The notes below the pieces were generated by a model. It saw only the letters and a list, made by a program, of their open reading frames with translations. It did no database searches and was not told where the DNA came from. This document shows, one piece after another, positions 45,099 to 53,181 of a stretch of DNA of 64,000 nucleotides (position 1 is the first letter of the stretch; every line of letters starts with the position of its first letter). The position numbers and the translations under genes are program-made. Source of the stretch: Leptolyngbya boryana PCC 6306 (lineage in GTDB: Bacteria > Cyanobacteriota > Cyanobacteriia > Leptolyngbyales > Leptolyngbyaceae); assembly GCF_000353285.1 (NCBI RefSeq), contig NZ_KB731324.1, positions 5,660,577 through 5,724,576 on the forward strand, given 5' to 3'.

Positions 45099-48000
45099 AT
45101 GACGATCGAGCAAATGGCAATGGCAACCAAGATTGGATCATTTCTGGCAAAACTTGGAAGTAAGCAAGCGGTTGAACTGACGAAGCAGGTGACAGATTCA
45201 ACTAAAGCAGTGTTTGATCTGGCAAAGACGATTAAGGAAAAGCCATTGGATGGGGAGTTGTTGAAGACGGTTCAGCCTTATGTCGGTCAGATGGCTTCGT
45301 TGCTGGATGTGCTGAATTCGCCGTTGGGATTGATGGTGAAAGAAGTGGTTCCATTTGCATCGATCGCGGTGACGTTGCTGAATTTGGTCTGTGAGGCGAC
45401 GAAGAAAGATCCAACACTGGAAGAGTGCATTATCGCGTTGGTTCAGGCGGCTTACTTGGAAAGTGTGAGGGGACAGCTTGCAGAGGATCAGAAGCTATTA
45501 GCTCGAATTGGTGAAAAGCAGTGTTCTAAGCCGGAGCGGATTTTGAAATTTGCTGAGGTTGAGATTAGCGATCGAGAAGCTAAAAAAGCAATTACTAGCT
45601 TTCCAGATTCGGAGTTGGCGCATCAGTTGAGCCAGATATTGCAGGCGCGGCTCGAAGATGCGGGGATGGCGACGAATAAAGCGGAATTGTTCTGCGATCG
45701 TGTGAGTTGGGCGGTTCCTCGGATTTTGATTCAGGAGCTTGCGAAGGCGGCGGATCAGCTTAAACCTCTGGCTGATTTTTATCGAATGAATGGGCAGGCG
45801 GTTTGGGAGCGATTGCAGAGTTTGGACGATTATTTGGCGAGGGAGATTGCGCCGAAGCCGAGTGAGACGGTTTTTGATGAGGAGAGGCTGACCTATCAGG
45901 ATTTGTATGTTCGGCTGAAGGTGCAACTGCTGGATCAGGATGGGAAGCCGCTTGAGGAAGAGCTGATCGATTTAGAAACTTGGGCGGAGCAACAGTTATT
46001 GAATTCGACGGGGCAGGTCATTTTTATTCAAGGGGAAGCGGGACGGGGGAAGAGTGTTTTTTGTCGGATGTTTAGCGATCGAGTGCGGCGGACTTTGCCG
46101 TTTAGTCCGATCGTGATTCGGCTGAGATATTTGAGAAGTTTGGCGAATAATCTGACGCAGACGTTGGAGAGCTATTTGCAGAATTTGGATTTTGTTACGA
46201 GCGATTCGAGTTGGCTGACTGATCGAAATACGCGTTTTTTGTTTTTGCTAGATGGGTTTGATGAGTTGCTTTTGGAGGGGCGCTCAAGTGGTGGGCTGAA
46301 GGAGTTTTTGACGCAGGTTGAGGATTTTCAGCGCAGTTCGCATCACCGATTTGTGATTACGGGGCGACCGCTTTCTTTGCAGGGAATCGATCGCGTGATT
46401 ACTCAGTCTAAGAAGCTAGTAAGAGTTGCTATTCTACCAATGGAGGATGCAATTCGAGAGCGCTGGCTGAGCCAGTGGGCGCAGCATTTTGGGACGGATG
46501 AAGCTCATGCTTTTAGTAAGTTTTTAGCAGACTGTCCGACAGAAGTAAACGATGAGCTAGCACGAGAGCCTTTACTGCTGTATTTACTAGCTAGGTTGCA
46601 TCGAGAAAAGCGATTAGATGCAGAGATGCTAAGAACAGAGGAGAAGATTGAGGCGAAGGTGCGGATTTATGATACGGCAGTGAATTGGGTGATCGATAAG
46701 CAGCGTGAGAATGAGAATTTTAGGCTGACGGGGTTGGAGTCTGATGAGTTGCGGCGGTTTTTGACGGAGGCAGCGCTGTGTGTGGTGCAAGCGGGGAATG
46801 AGTTTGCGCCGATTCGGATGTTGGAAATGCGTTGTGTGAAGGATACGAATAACCCGATTGCTAAATTAATTCAGAAAGCAAGGCAGGAGACACAGACAGA
46901 TGAGGCAAAAGCACTCAATAGTCTTTTAACAGCATTTTACATTCAGCCTGCATCAGGAGATAAGGGTGGCTCGGTTGAGTTTACACATAAGAGCTTTGGT
47001 GAGTTTTTGTGTGCGGAGCGGCTGAAGGATGCCATTGAAAGTTGGACGGAATCGCGTCGGAACAAGGATTTTTATCTTCGGACTGAACAATTGAATCAAG
47101 AGATTTATGATTTGCTAGGCTCAAAGGTTCTCACGGTTGAAATTGTGGAATGTCTGATGGAGCAGCTTAGACAAAGTGGCAGATTTAAGCCGATTGAGCT
47201 ATTTGAGCGATTGCATGATTTTTATGATGCTTGGTGTGAAGGGACGTTTATTGATGCGCTGCCGGATGAGAATTTGCCCCAAAGAAAAATGCGACTGTTG
47301 AGAGAACAGTTACCAGAACAAGAAAAATCTCTTGGAATTCGGCAGGTTGATATCTATGCAGGCTTGAATGTGATGATTCTGCTGTTGAAATTACATCGCA
47401 CTGCTCAGGAAAAGGAGGAACTCAAAGAGAAGATTGTGTTTTATCCAAGTGGGCAGGTTGTAGAAGGAGAACGCTACACATCTCGTCTTCTAAAGATTAT
47501 TAGTTACAGTAGTTGTGTAGAGCTAGCAGGATTTAGTTCTATCGTTGGTGCTTTTCTAAGCTATGCCAACCTCACCAGCGCTAACCTCACCAGCGCTAAC
47601 CTCACCAGCGCTAACCTCACCAGCGCTAACCTCACCAGTGCCTACCTCACCAGTGCCTACCTCCATGGAGCCGACCTCTCCAGTGCCGACCTCTCCAGTG
47701 CCTACCTCTCCAGCGCCGACCTCTACGGAGCCGACCTCTCCAGTGCCAACCTCTCCAGCGCCGACCTCTACGGAGCCGACCTCTCCAGCGCCAACCTCTA
47801 CGGAGCTAACCTCACCCGTGCCAACCTCGACAGCGCCGACCTCTACGGAGCCAGCCTCTACGGAGCCAACCTCTACGGAGCCGACCTCTCCAGCGCCAAC
47901 CTCTACGGAGCTAACCTCACCCGTGCCAACCTCGACAGCGCCTACCTCCATGGAGCCGACCTCACCAGCGCCGACCTCATCAGCGCCGACCTCACCAGCG

Positions 48001-48113
48001 CCATCCTCGATAACATTAGTTGGAATGAAGAAACAAATTGGGAAGGAGTAAGAGGGTTAGAAACAGCAATCAATGTCCCGATCGCTCTAAAACAGCAGCT
48101 AGGTCTAGAGTAA
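45099..48113 (+). CDS. NACHT ATPase with C-terminal pentapeptide repeats
   Basis: About 1004 residues from the ATG at 45099 (45114 also possible; 45039 less likely). The N-terminal 270 residues are helical and unrecognised. The NACHT domain has Walker A 'FIQGEAGRGKSVFCRMF' (G-K-S about 317-319), Walker B 'FLFLLDGFDELLLEG' (about 380-394), 'RFVITGRPLSLQ' and the C-terminal 'VEFTHKSFGEFLCAERLKDA'. About 29 pentapeptide repeats of the A-(N/D)-L-x-x type cover residues about 822-967, forming a right-handed beta helix as probable sensor or partner surface. It is a STAND switch of unknown trigger and output, and opens a toxin-antitoxin island. Confidence 0.85.
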   Translation: MTIEQMAMATKIGSFLAKLGSKQAVELTKQVTDSTKAVFDLAKTIKEKPLDGELLKTVQPYVGQMASLLDVLNSPLGLMVKEVVPFASIAVTLLNLVCEATKKDPTLEECIIALVQAAYLESVRGQLAEDQKLLARIGEKQCSKPERILKFAEVEISDREAKKAITSFPDSELAHQLSQILQARLEDAGMATNKAELFCDRVSWAVPRILIQELAKAADQLKPLADFYRMNGQAVWERLQSLDDYLAREIAPKPSETVFDEERLTYQDLYVRLKVQLLDQDGKPLEEELIDLETWAEQQLLNSTGQVIFIQGEAGRGKSVFCRMFSDRVRRTLPFSPIVIRLRYLRSLANNLTQTLESYLQNLDFVTSDSSWLTDRNTRFLFLLDGFDELLLEGRSSGGLKEFLTQVEDFQRSSHHRFVITGRPLSLQGIDRVITQSKKLVRVAILPMEDAIRERWLSQWAQHFGTDEAHAFSKFLADCPTEVNDELAREPLLLYLLARLHREKRLDAEMLRTEEKIEAKVRIYDTAVNWVIDKQRENENFRLTGLESDELRRFLTEAALCVVQAGNEFAPIRMLEMRCVKDTNNPIAKLIQKARQETQTDEAKALNSLLTAFYIQPASGDKGGSVEFTHKSFGEFLCAERLKDAIESWTESRRNKDFYLRTEQLNQEIYDLLGSKVLTVEIVECLMEQLRQSGRFKPIELFERLHDFYDAWCEGTFIDALPDENLPQRKMRLLREQLPEQEKSLGIRQVDIYAGLNVMILLLKLHRTAQEKEELKEKIVFYPSGQVVEGERYTSRLLKIISYSSCVELAGFSSIVGAFLSYANLTSANLTSANLTSANLTSANLTSAYLTSAYLHGADLSSADLSSAYLSSADLYGADLSSANLSSADLYGADLSSANLYGANLTRANLDSADLYGASLYGANLYGADLSSANLYGANLTRANLDSAYLHGADLTSADLISADLTSAILDNISWNEETNWEGVRGLETAINVPIALKQQLGLE
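47565..47999. repeat. 15-bp tandem array encoding pentapeptide repeats, with recent 105-bp duplication
   Basis: The array is built of GCC-(A/G)AC-CTC-type 15-bp units in about 29 copies. A stretch of about 63 bases beginning GCCGACCTCTCCAGCGCC is identical at 47775 and at 47880, a shift of 105 bases (seven units, 35 residues), showing recent unequal duplication. Long open frames in other phases of the array are artefacts of its periodicity. Confidence 0.8.
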
Positions 48114-48174
48114 AATCCTGCGATCTCGAATCTGCGGAAAATGTGCGATCGCGGATAATAGGAGAAAGCGATCG
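48083..48174. repeat. Island repeat, copy A (92 bp, begins inside the NACHT 3' end)
   Basis: 92 bases that recur at 49290-49381 with three differences. It begins inside the last codons of the NACHT gene and runs to just before hicB. Its second half (from about 48118) recurs a third time at 48635-48690. Every copy includes GATAAT (-10-like) and AGGAGAAA just upstream of a gene start. Confidence 0.85.
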
Positions 48175-48186
48175 AGGGCAGATATC

Positions 48187-48411
48187 ATGTCGTACAAAAT
48201 TGATGTAGTAATTGAAAAAGACGAAGACGGTTATTATGCTTACTGTCCAGCGCTCAAAGGCTGTCAAACTCAGGGAGACACCTTAGAAGAAGTTCAAGCC
48301 AATATTAAAGAAGCGATCGAGCTATATCTTGAAACTCTTTCAGACGAGGAGAAAAGCATTCTTCAAAGGCAGGAAATCTTGACAATGACATTAGAGGTGC
48401 AAGTTGCCTAA
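48187..48411 (+). CDS. hicB: HicB family antitoxin
   Basis: A 74-residue antitoxin with the RNase-H-like HicB fold: 'MSYKIDVVIEKDEDGYYAYC', 'PALKGCQTQGDTLEEVQANI', 'KEAIELYLETLSDEEK'. The residual 'LTMTLEVQVA' is the short C-terminus; no separate DNA-binding domain is present. It overlaps the hicA start by 8 bases, here in the antitoxin-first order common in cyanobacteria. The upstream repeat copy A probably supplies its promoter. Confidence 0.85.
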   Translation: MSYKIDVVIEKDEDGYYAYCPALKGCQTQGDTLEEVQANIKEAIELYLETLSDEEKSILQRQEILTMTLEVQVA

Positions 48412-48628
48412 AGCGCCACGTCTAACTGCTCAAGAAGCAGAAAAACTTTTATTAGATGCTGACTTTACACTCATCAGAACAAACGGTAGTCATCGAATCT
48501 ATTTCAAGAATGGCATTCGAGTAGTTGTACCTTTCCATTCAGGTAAAATTCTGCATCCTAAAATCGTTAGACAAGTTCTTGATGCCATTAACCCCGCAGA
48601 AGAAGATTCAGACAACGACATCATCTAA
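48404..48628 (+). CDS. hicA: HicA family mRNA-interferase toxin
   Basis: A 74-residue toxin with the dsRNA-binding-like HicA fold: 'RLTAQEAEKLLLDADFTLIR', 'TNGSHRIYFKNGIRVVVPFH', 'GKILHPKIVRQVLDAI'. The catalytic His of 'GSH' is present, so the toxin appears intact. TTG start at 48404 inside hicB, consistent with translational coupling and low expression. HicA cleaves mRNA when free of HicB. Confidence 0.85.
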   Translation: MPKAPRLTAQEAEKLLLDADFTLIRTNGSHRIYFKNGIRVVVPFHSGKILHPKIVRQVLDAINPAEEDSDNDII

Positions 48629-48634
48629 GTTACA

Positions 48635-48690
48635 TGCGATCGCGAATCTGCGGAAAATGTGCGATCGCGGATAATAGGAGAAAGCGATCG
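48635..48690. repeat. Island repeat, copy B (56 bp)
   Basis: Matches the second halves of copies A and C (GCGGAAAATGTGCGATCGCG then GATAATAGGAGAAAGCGATCG). It lies between hicA and the DUF433 gene, whose ATG comes 11 bases later. Confidence 0.85.
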
Positions 48691-48700
48691 CACATTTATT

Positions 48701-48937
48701 ATGGAAACGAATCTACTTCAACGAATCACCCACGATATCAACATTTGTCACGGTAAACCTTGCATTCGTGGCTTACGTTACCCGGTGGATTTCCTTTTAG
48801 AACTTCTGAGTGCAGGCATGACGATCGAAGAAATCTTGGCAGACTATGAAGATTTAGAACGCGAAGATATCCTCGCAGCGCTTTTATTTGCCGCTCGTCT
48901 CAGCCAAATTAAAAGTATTCACAAAATTGCTTCATGA
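48701..48937 (+). CDS. DUF433 family antitoxin-like protein
   Basis: A 78-residue protein: 'LLQRITHDINICHGKPCIRG' then 'LRYPVDFLLELLSAGMTIEE' and 'LADYEDLEREDILAALLFAA'. DUF433 proteins have a winged-helix fold and commonly precede a DUF5615 PIN-like partner, as here; the pair is regarded as a toxin-antitoxin type module. The ATG at 48701 fits the family start. The stop overlaps the next ATG (ATGA at 48934-48937). Confidence 0.8.
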   Translation: METNLLQRITHDINICHGKPCIRGLRYPVDFLLELLSAGMTIEEILADYEDLEREDILAALLFAARLSQIKSIHKIAS

Positions 48938-49273
48938 AATTTCTAGTCGATGCTCAATTGCCCACTCGTCTTGCACGACTATTATCAGAAGCAGGATACG
49001 ACACGCTACATACGCGCGATCTTCCATTCCGATGCTGACATCAATACGCTCTCGATCGCAGAACAAAGAATTGTCATTACAAAAGACGCAGACTTTCTCA
49101 ATTCTTTTCTAACCATTCAACAACCATACAAATTGCTGTTAGTCACAACTGGCAATATCAAAAACTCAGATCTTGAGACAGTATTTACGCAAAATCTATC
49201 ACGAATTGTTGAGTTGTTTGAACAACACTCTTATCTGGAACTGAGTCGTAATGAGATCACAGTTCACCAGTAA
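48934..49273 (+). pseudogene. DUF5615 PIN-like toxin gene, frameshifted
   Basis: The first 33 codons read 'MKFLVDAQLPTRLARLLSEA' then 'GYDTLHTRDLP', the proper N-terminus with its first acidic residue. The frame then stops at 49036-49038. The remainder continues in the +1 frame from about 49025: 'DADINTLSIAEQRIVITKDA' then 'DFLNSFL', with the second acidic cluster, to a stop at 49273. A small deletion near 49022-49030 has therefore split the gene. The DUF433 partner is intact. A sequencing error cannot be excluded without reads. Confidence 0.8.
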
Positions 49274-49289
49274 ATAGTTCATCGCAGCT

Positions 49290-49381
49290 CGCTCTAAAAC
49301 AGCAGCTAGGTCTAGAGTAAAATCCTACGATCGCGAATCTGCGGAAAATGTGCGATCGCGGATAATAGGAGAAAGCAATCG
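49290..49381. repeat. Island repeat, copy C (92 bp)
   Basis: Near-identical to 48083-48174, including the piece that in copy A is the 3' end of the NACHT gene ('CGCTCTAAAACAGCAGCTAG' onward). Here that piece has no coding context, so copy C was derived from the NACHT end. It precedes the DUF6883 gene by 47 bases. Confidence 0.85.
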
Positions 49382-49428
49382 CACCTAGAAAATTTGAGAT
49401 GATATGACAGGATTCGCGATCGCACCGT

Positions 49429-49734
49429 ATGAACTTACCGAACCGAGAAACCGCATTTATTCAACCCCAAAAGTTGCTTGGATACTTGCTCTCAGAAACT
49501 CACTCCGTTGGAGGCTCAAAAGCAAAATTACTTCGTGGTGCTGGCTTTAATGAAGAAAATGTAGATATCCTAGAGCAAAGACTTCTGGAGATTGCGCGAT
49601 TGCAATCTGTCAAGGAAGTTGTTACTTCTCCACACGGCACAAAATACATCATCGAAGGAGAAATAGAAGCCCCCAATGGATACTTGATTTCGCTAAGAAC
49701 CGTTTGGATCATTGATATGGGATTGGATCATTGA
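49429..49734 (+). CDS. DUF6883 domain protein with C-terminus altered by a 19-bp duplication
   Basis: A 101-residue product: 'MNLPNRETAFIQPQKLLGYL', 'HSVGGSKAKLLRGAGFNEEN', 'GTKYIIEGEIEAPNGYLISL', 'RTVWIIDMG'. These are the hallmarks of DUF6883 proteins, which occur beside toxin-antitoxin or polymorphic-toxin genes. The normal end would read on as 'QETPRFVTAHPL' to a stop at 49778-49780, but a 19-bp tandem duplication shifts the frame so that the present end is 'LDH'. The residues lost are few, so activity may be reduced rather than abolished. Confidence 0.7.
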   Translation: MNLPNRETAFIQPQKLLGYLLSETHSVGGSKAKLLRGAGFNEENVDILEQRLLEIARLQSVKEVVTSPHGTKYIIEGEIEAPNGYLISLRTVWIIDMGLDH

Positions 49735-49741
49735 TATGGGA
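49704..49741. repeat. 19-bp perfect tandem duplication in the DUF6883 gene
   Basis: TTGGATCATTGATATGGGA occurs twice in direct succession (49704-49722 and 49723-49741). Removing one copy restores a frame ending at 49780, directly upstream of the DUF4926 start. Confidence 0.9.
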
Positions 49742-49797
49742 CAAGAAACCCCACGCTTTGTAACTGCACATCCACTTTGAACATACAAGAGGCTGAA

Positions 49798-50016
49798 ATG
49801 ATTCAAGAATTAGACACAGTGATTCTGACTAGCGATATTCAAGAAAATGGTCTAAGAGCTGGCGATCGTGGAGCTGTTGTGCATTGTTATAGCGACGGGC
49901 AAGCTTTTGAAATTGAATTCATCAATGCAAAAGGGCATACAATCGCGCTTCTAACCTTAGCTCCTGCAGATATTCAGTTAGAAACAACCCAATCCAGGAA
50001 CAAAGTTGCATCTTAA
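49798..50016 (+). CDS. DUF4926 family protein
   Basis: A 72-residue protein from the ATG at 49798 with AGAGG upstream: 'MIQELDTVILTSDIQENGLR', 'AGDRGAVVHCYSDGQAFEIE', 'FINAKGHTIALLTLAPADIQ'. This is a small SH3-like beta barrel of the DUF4926 family, a regular neighbour of DUF6883 genes. The two probably form one module of toxin-antitoxin or toxin-immunity type; which partner is which is unknown. Confidence 0.75.
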   Translation: MIQELDTVILTSDIQENGLRAGDRGAVVHCYSDGQAFEIEFINAKGHTIALLTLAPADIQLETTQSRNKVAS

Positions 50017-50068
50017 AGCTCAGCAACTATAAATCCATTGTCGAACAAATCTCATAGACGACTAGAAT

Positions 50069-50704
50069 TTAACCTCTAAGCGATCGTAACCAGCGATAAG
50101 TCTTCCGAAGCGCATTGAGCAGCGCATAAGGAATCCGAATCCGTAACGGACAAAGAATCGGACGATACACCCAATAGTAAGCCTTCTTCAAATCTGTCCA
50201 AGCGGAACAAGCTTCTTCATGCAGAAAGTCCGACACATCCACCACATAGCCGCGTCCCTGATACATATTGACATTGCGACCATGAACATCATGCGGATGC
50301 AACCCGCGATCGCGAGCATAGTCCAAAGCGCGATCGATATCTTGAATCACTTGCACCGGAATCCGAATCCCTCGGTGCATACAGTCATAAAGCGTGACTC
50401 CATGCAGTCGCTTCAAAACCAGCATTCCATCTCGCGCATAGATACACTGCGAAAAAGCTGGATGAGCACCCAAGCGATCGTACACTTCAACTTCTTCTTC
50501 AAAACCTGGTCGTCCTGGTGCGTAAACTTTCACCACTTCATCCGGAAAATCTGGATGCGTAAACACGGCTGCATAATTTCCGGTTCCTAGCACTTGCCAA
50601 GGTGCAGGTACATGATGAATGACGATCGGATCATGCGGGTCACAACTCTCGATATTTAAATCAGGCAACAGCGTTTGATCAATCGTTTCAATCAGCGATC
50701 GCAT
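50069..50704 (-). CDS. Serine/threonine protein kinase-like protein
   Basis: A 211-residue kinase-fold protein (start ATG 50704 with GGAG six bases upstream; a frame from 50755 is less likely). Glycine loop 'VLGTGNYAAVFTHP', ATP-anchoring Lys in 'EVVKVYA', hinge 'MLVLKRLHG', catalytic-loop-like 'RDRGLHPHDVHGRNVNMY' and 'YVVDVSDFLHEE' where DFG would be. The catalytic loop is HxHDxHxxN rather than HRDxKxxN, closer to the lipopolysaccharide/RIO-like small kinases. The substrate is unknown. Confidence 0.65.
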   Translation of the reverse strand: MRSLIETIDQTLLPDLNIESCDPHDPIVIHHVPAPWQVLGTGNYAAVFTHPDFPDEVVKVYAPGRPGFEEEVEVYDRLGAHPAFSQCIYARDGMLVLKRLHGVTLYDCMHRGIRIPVQVIQDIDRALDYARDRGLHPHDVHGRNVNMYQGRGYVVDVSDFLHEEACSAWTDLKKAYYWVYRPILCPLRIRIPYALLNALRKTYRWLRSLRG

Positions 50705-50846
50705 AAGCAACTCCGAAAAGCGCGATATCCAGCACCATTCTGCCATCAGATTCAAATTACACCTGAGACTTTCCGCAAACGTGATCCAATGTCGATCGCG
50801 AAGAATCTAAGGTAGAATTCGCACCGAAAGCGTTTTCTGGTGCGTT

Positions 50847-52478
50847 GTGAATCTCAAACGACTCCTCCCTTATCTCACTCTTTTTCTTTGGGCACTCCCG
50901 ATCGTTTTACTGCGAAGCTCTCAACAAAGCCTCATGGCTCACGATGAAGGGATTTACGCCACTCAAGCTCGCGCAATTCTGCAAACTGGAGATTGGATCA
51001 CACCGCAATGGGGAGGAGGCTATAGTTTCGATCGTACCATTGGGATTCAATGGTTGATTGCTAGCTCATACCTGGGATTTGGAATCAGTGAAGGCACTGC
51101 CCGACTGCCTAGCGCGATCGCATTTATTTTGAGTGTGTTGCTTACTTATGCGATCGGCAAACGTCTGACGACTCCTCGAATGGCTTGGCTCGGAGCCGCA
51201 ATTTTTAGCATCATTCCCTTAGTCGCACAATATGCGCGGCTCGGAACTCAAGACATGGTTTTAGTCTGCATCGAACTGATTGCAATTTGGACTTTACTGC
51301 TTGCCGAGACTTCGGGTCGTCCTTGGCGATTTGTGGCTGGAGCAATGTTCGGATGGGGCTTCATGATCAAAGGCTTCATGATCATTCCAGCGGCGATCGC
51401 GCTCTTTCCTTATTTGATTGCTCAGCATCGTCGGCATCGGCATTTACTCGATCCTTGGTTGTATCTAGGATTCGGAATTGGGCTTATGCCTGTGATTTTT
51501 TGGTTAGGAGCGGCGATTCAGAAATATGGAACCGCACCAATTCAAGAATTATTTGGCAAACTATTTCATTTAGGTGGACAAACGTATCAAGGAGCAAATC
51601 AGTTTTACTATTTCTGGAATATTCCTGCAAATGGATTTCCCTGGGTATTTTTTGCATTAGGCGGATTGTGGTTAGCATTTCGACATCCAGATATCAGAGC
51701 ATTAATAAAATCACATCAAACTCGATTTTTACTCATTGGCTATCCTGTTACTCTGTTTATTGAATTAACATTGTTTGGAACGAAAACACATTACTATCCG
51801 TTGCAATTAATGCCGTTCGTTGGGCTATTTGCCGCGATCGCGCTTTCTCATCTCGTTCATCTCTATACCGAGAAGAAATACACGGGAGCGTTTATCGGTC
51901 TGAATTTACTTATGGGTGCGATCGCGATTTTCTTGTTAGTTGTTGTGAATAAACGCACGACAATTGCCCAATTGCTGCAATCTAGCAGTTTGCGAAGCAG
52001 TGAATTAGATAAGATTGCACTGGTCGTTTTAGCAGTTGGGTTAGGTTGGTTGAGTTTGCCGCTCATTTGGATTTTGCGCGATCGCATGGCTCACTCTGCA
52101 AAATACTGGGCAGCTAGTTGGCTCGTCACGTCTTGGTTCGCGATCGCAGCTTTACATTTAACTGGATTGTGGGGAGATTACGATCCGCAACTGAAGCAAT
52201 TTCTACTTCAAGCCAATGTGCAGGAAGTTTTGCGATCGCAGCCTGTGAGCTTTATCGTCGATGAAAAAGCACTGAGTCGTGACGATCGCAAAACGCAACT
52301 CTTACTCAATTTCTACACTCCCAAAATTGGACAAGAAATCGAAAATCCTAAGATTCTACCCAACACCGATTACGCCTGGATTGATCCCAATCTTGCTAAG
52401 ACACCTGGCTTAAAATATGAAATAGTTGATGTGTTTGAAGGCTGGAACTTGGCGAAACGCTGGCAACAAACAAAATAG
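50847..52478 (+). CDS. Glycosyltransferase family 39 (ArnT-like) membrane protein
   Basis: A 543-residue protein with about 11-12 membrane helices. The first periplasmic loop has 'QQSLMAHDEGIYATQARAIL' with the catalytic Asp-Glu, and 'QWGGGYSFDRTIGIQWLIAS', as in ArnT-type transferases. 'YARLGTQDMVLVCIELIAIW' is the second conserved loop. The start is GTG at 50847. It should move a sugar from undecaprenyl phosphate to an envelope acceptor. It has no glycan genes next to it. Confidence 0.8.
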   Translation: MNLKRLLPYLTLFLWALPIVLLRSSQQSLMAHDEGIYATQARAILQTGDWITPQWGGGYSFDRTIGIQWLIASSYLGFGISEGTARLPSAIAFILSVLLTYAIGKRLTTPRMAWLGAAIFSIIPLVAQYARLGTQDMVLVCIELIAIWTLLLAETSGRPWRFVAGAMFGWGFMIKGFMIIPAAIALFPYLIAQHRRHRHLLDPWLYLGFGIGLMPVIFWLGAAIQKYGTAPIQELFGKLFHLGGQTYQGANQFYYFWNIPANGFPWVFFALGGLWLAFRHPDIRALIKSHQTRFLLIGYPVTLFIELTLFGTKTHYYPLQLMPFVGLFAAIALSHLVHLYTEKKYTGAFIGLNLLMGAIAIFLLVVVNKRTTIAQLLQSSSLRSSELDKIALVVLAVGLGWLSLPLIWILRDRMAHSAKYWAASWLVTSWFAIAALHLTGLWGDYDPQLKQFLLQANVQEVLRSQPVSFIVDEKALSRDDRKTQLLLNFYTPKIGQEIENPKILPNTDYAWIDPNLAKTPGLKYEIVDVFEGWNLAKRWQQTK

Positions 52479-52488
52479 GAGAAGTGGT

Positions 52489-53115
52489 TTACGGTCTAAT
52501 TCTTAAAACTTGGTCAGCCGTCAGATTCAGACCCGGAAATGTGGGTGAACTGATCAACTGCTCTCCCCGAAATTGCTGAATCTGATATTGACCTTCTATT
52601 AATCTGCAAATGGAAAGTGTGGGACGCTTTGGGCTACCGATATGACGAGTGCCACCTAAGCCTGCATAGTCTACAATCCAATACTCTGGAATTCCCAAAG
52701 TTTCATAGTCTTCCAACTTGCGAGAATAGTCATTTTGCCAATTACTACTGACCACTTCAGCCACAAGTTTTATCGAAGTGCCCTGTGTCAAAATTGACTG
52801 TTCTCGCCAGAGCAATTCATTCTCTAACGCCATTTCATCGATCACAGCTACATCCGGTCGAAATGCTGTCATCTCAATGTTGGGCGGACGGAAAAGGGGA
52901 CGTTGCAGAACCAGCCAAGGCAAATTTGCTAAGTCGATTTGCACACAAGCTTTTTGAGTGATGAATCCTGCGACCTGTTCATGCAAACCAGTCGGTTCCA
53001 AATCAAATACCTCTCCATCAATTAGCTCATAGCGATTGTCACTACCGTATTGAGCTAAAAACTCATCAAAGCTCAGGGGGCGATGTTGTACAGTTCGATT
53101 GCTTGCGATGCTCAT
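52489..53115 (-). CDS. Uma2 family (DUF820) endonuclease-like protein
   Basis: A 208-residue Uma2 protein with the complete core: 'LSFDEFLAQYGSDNRYELID', 'GEVFDLEPTGLHEQVAGFIT', 'RPDVAVIDEMALENE', 'KLVAEVVSSNWQNDYSRKLE', 'DYETLGIPEYWIVDYAGLGG'. The acidic residues and Lys of the PD-(D/E)XK-like site are in place. It has no long C-terminal coiled coil, unlike the one at 15825-16622. Convergent with the GT39 gene, whose stop is 10 bases away. Confidence 0.9.
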   Translation of the reverse strand: MSIASNRTVQHRPLSFDEFLAQYGSDNRYELIDGEVFDLEPTGLHEQVAGFITQKACVQIDLANLPWLVLQRPLFRPPNIEMTAFRPDVAVIDEMALENELLWREQSILTQGTSIKLVAEVVSSNWQNDYSRKLEDYETLGIPEYWIVDYAGLGGTRHIGSPKRPTLSICRLIEGQYQIQQFRGEQLISSPTFPGLNLTADQVLRIRP

Positions 53116-53181
53116 GCGCCGATCGCTCCTTTGCTAAATGGATGCTGCCAGAAAATAGACAGTCTAAGCTGCAAACCGTGC

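Noticed and set aside
47556-48051. Long Pro/Thr/Ser-rich and Glu/Val/Gly-rich frames on both strands inside the pentapeptide array
   Set aside because: A 15-bp repeat without stops is open in several phases. The A-(N/D)-L-x-x frame continues the NACHT protein and is the real one.
48083-49381. Three repeats as a CRISPR array
   Set aside because: The copies are 56-92 bp long and separated by whole genes. No spacer-sized gaps and no cas genes.
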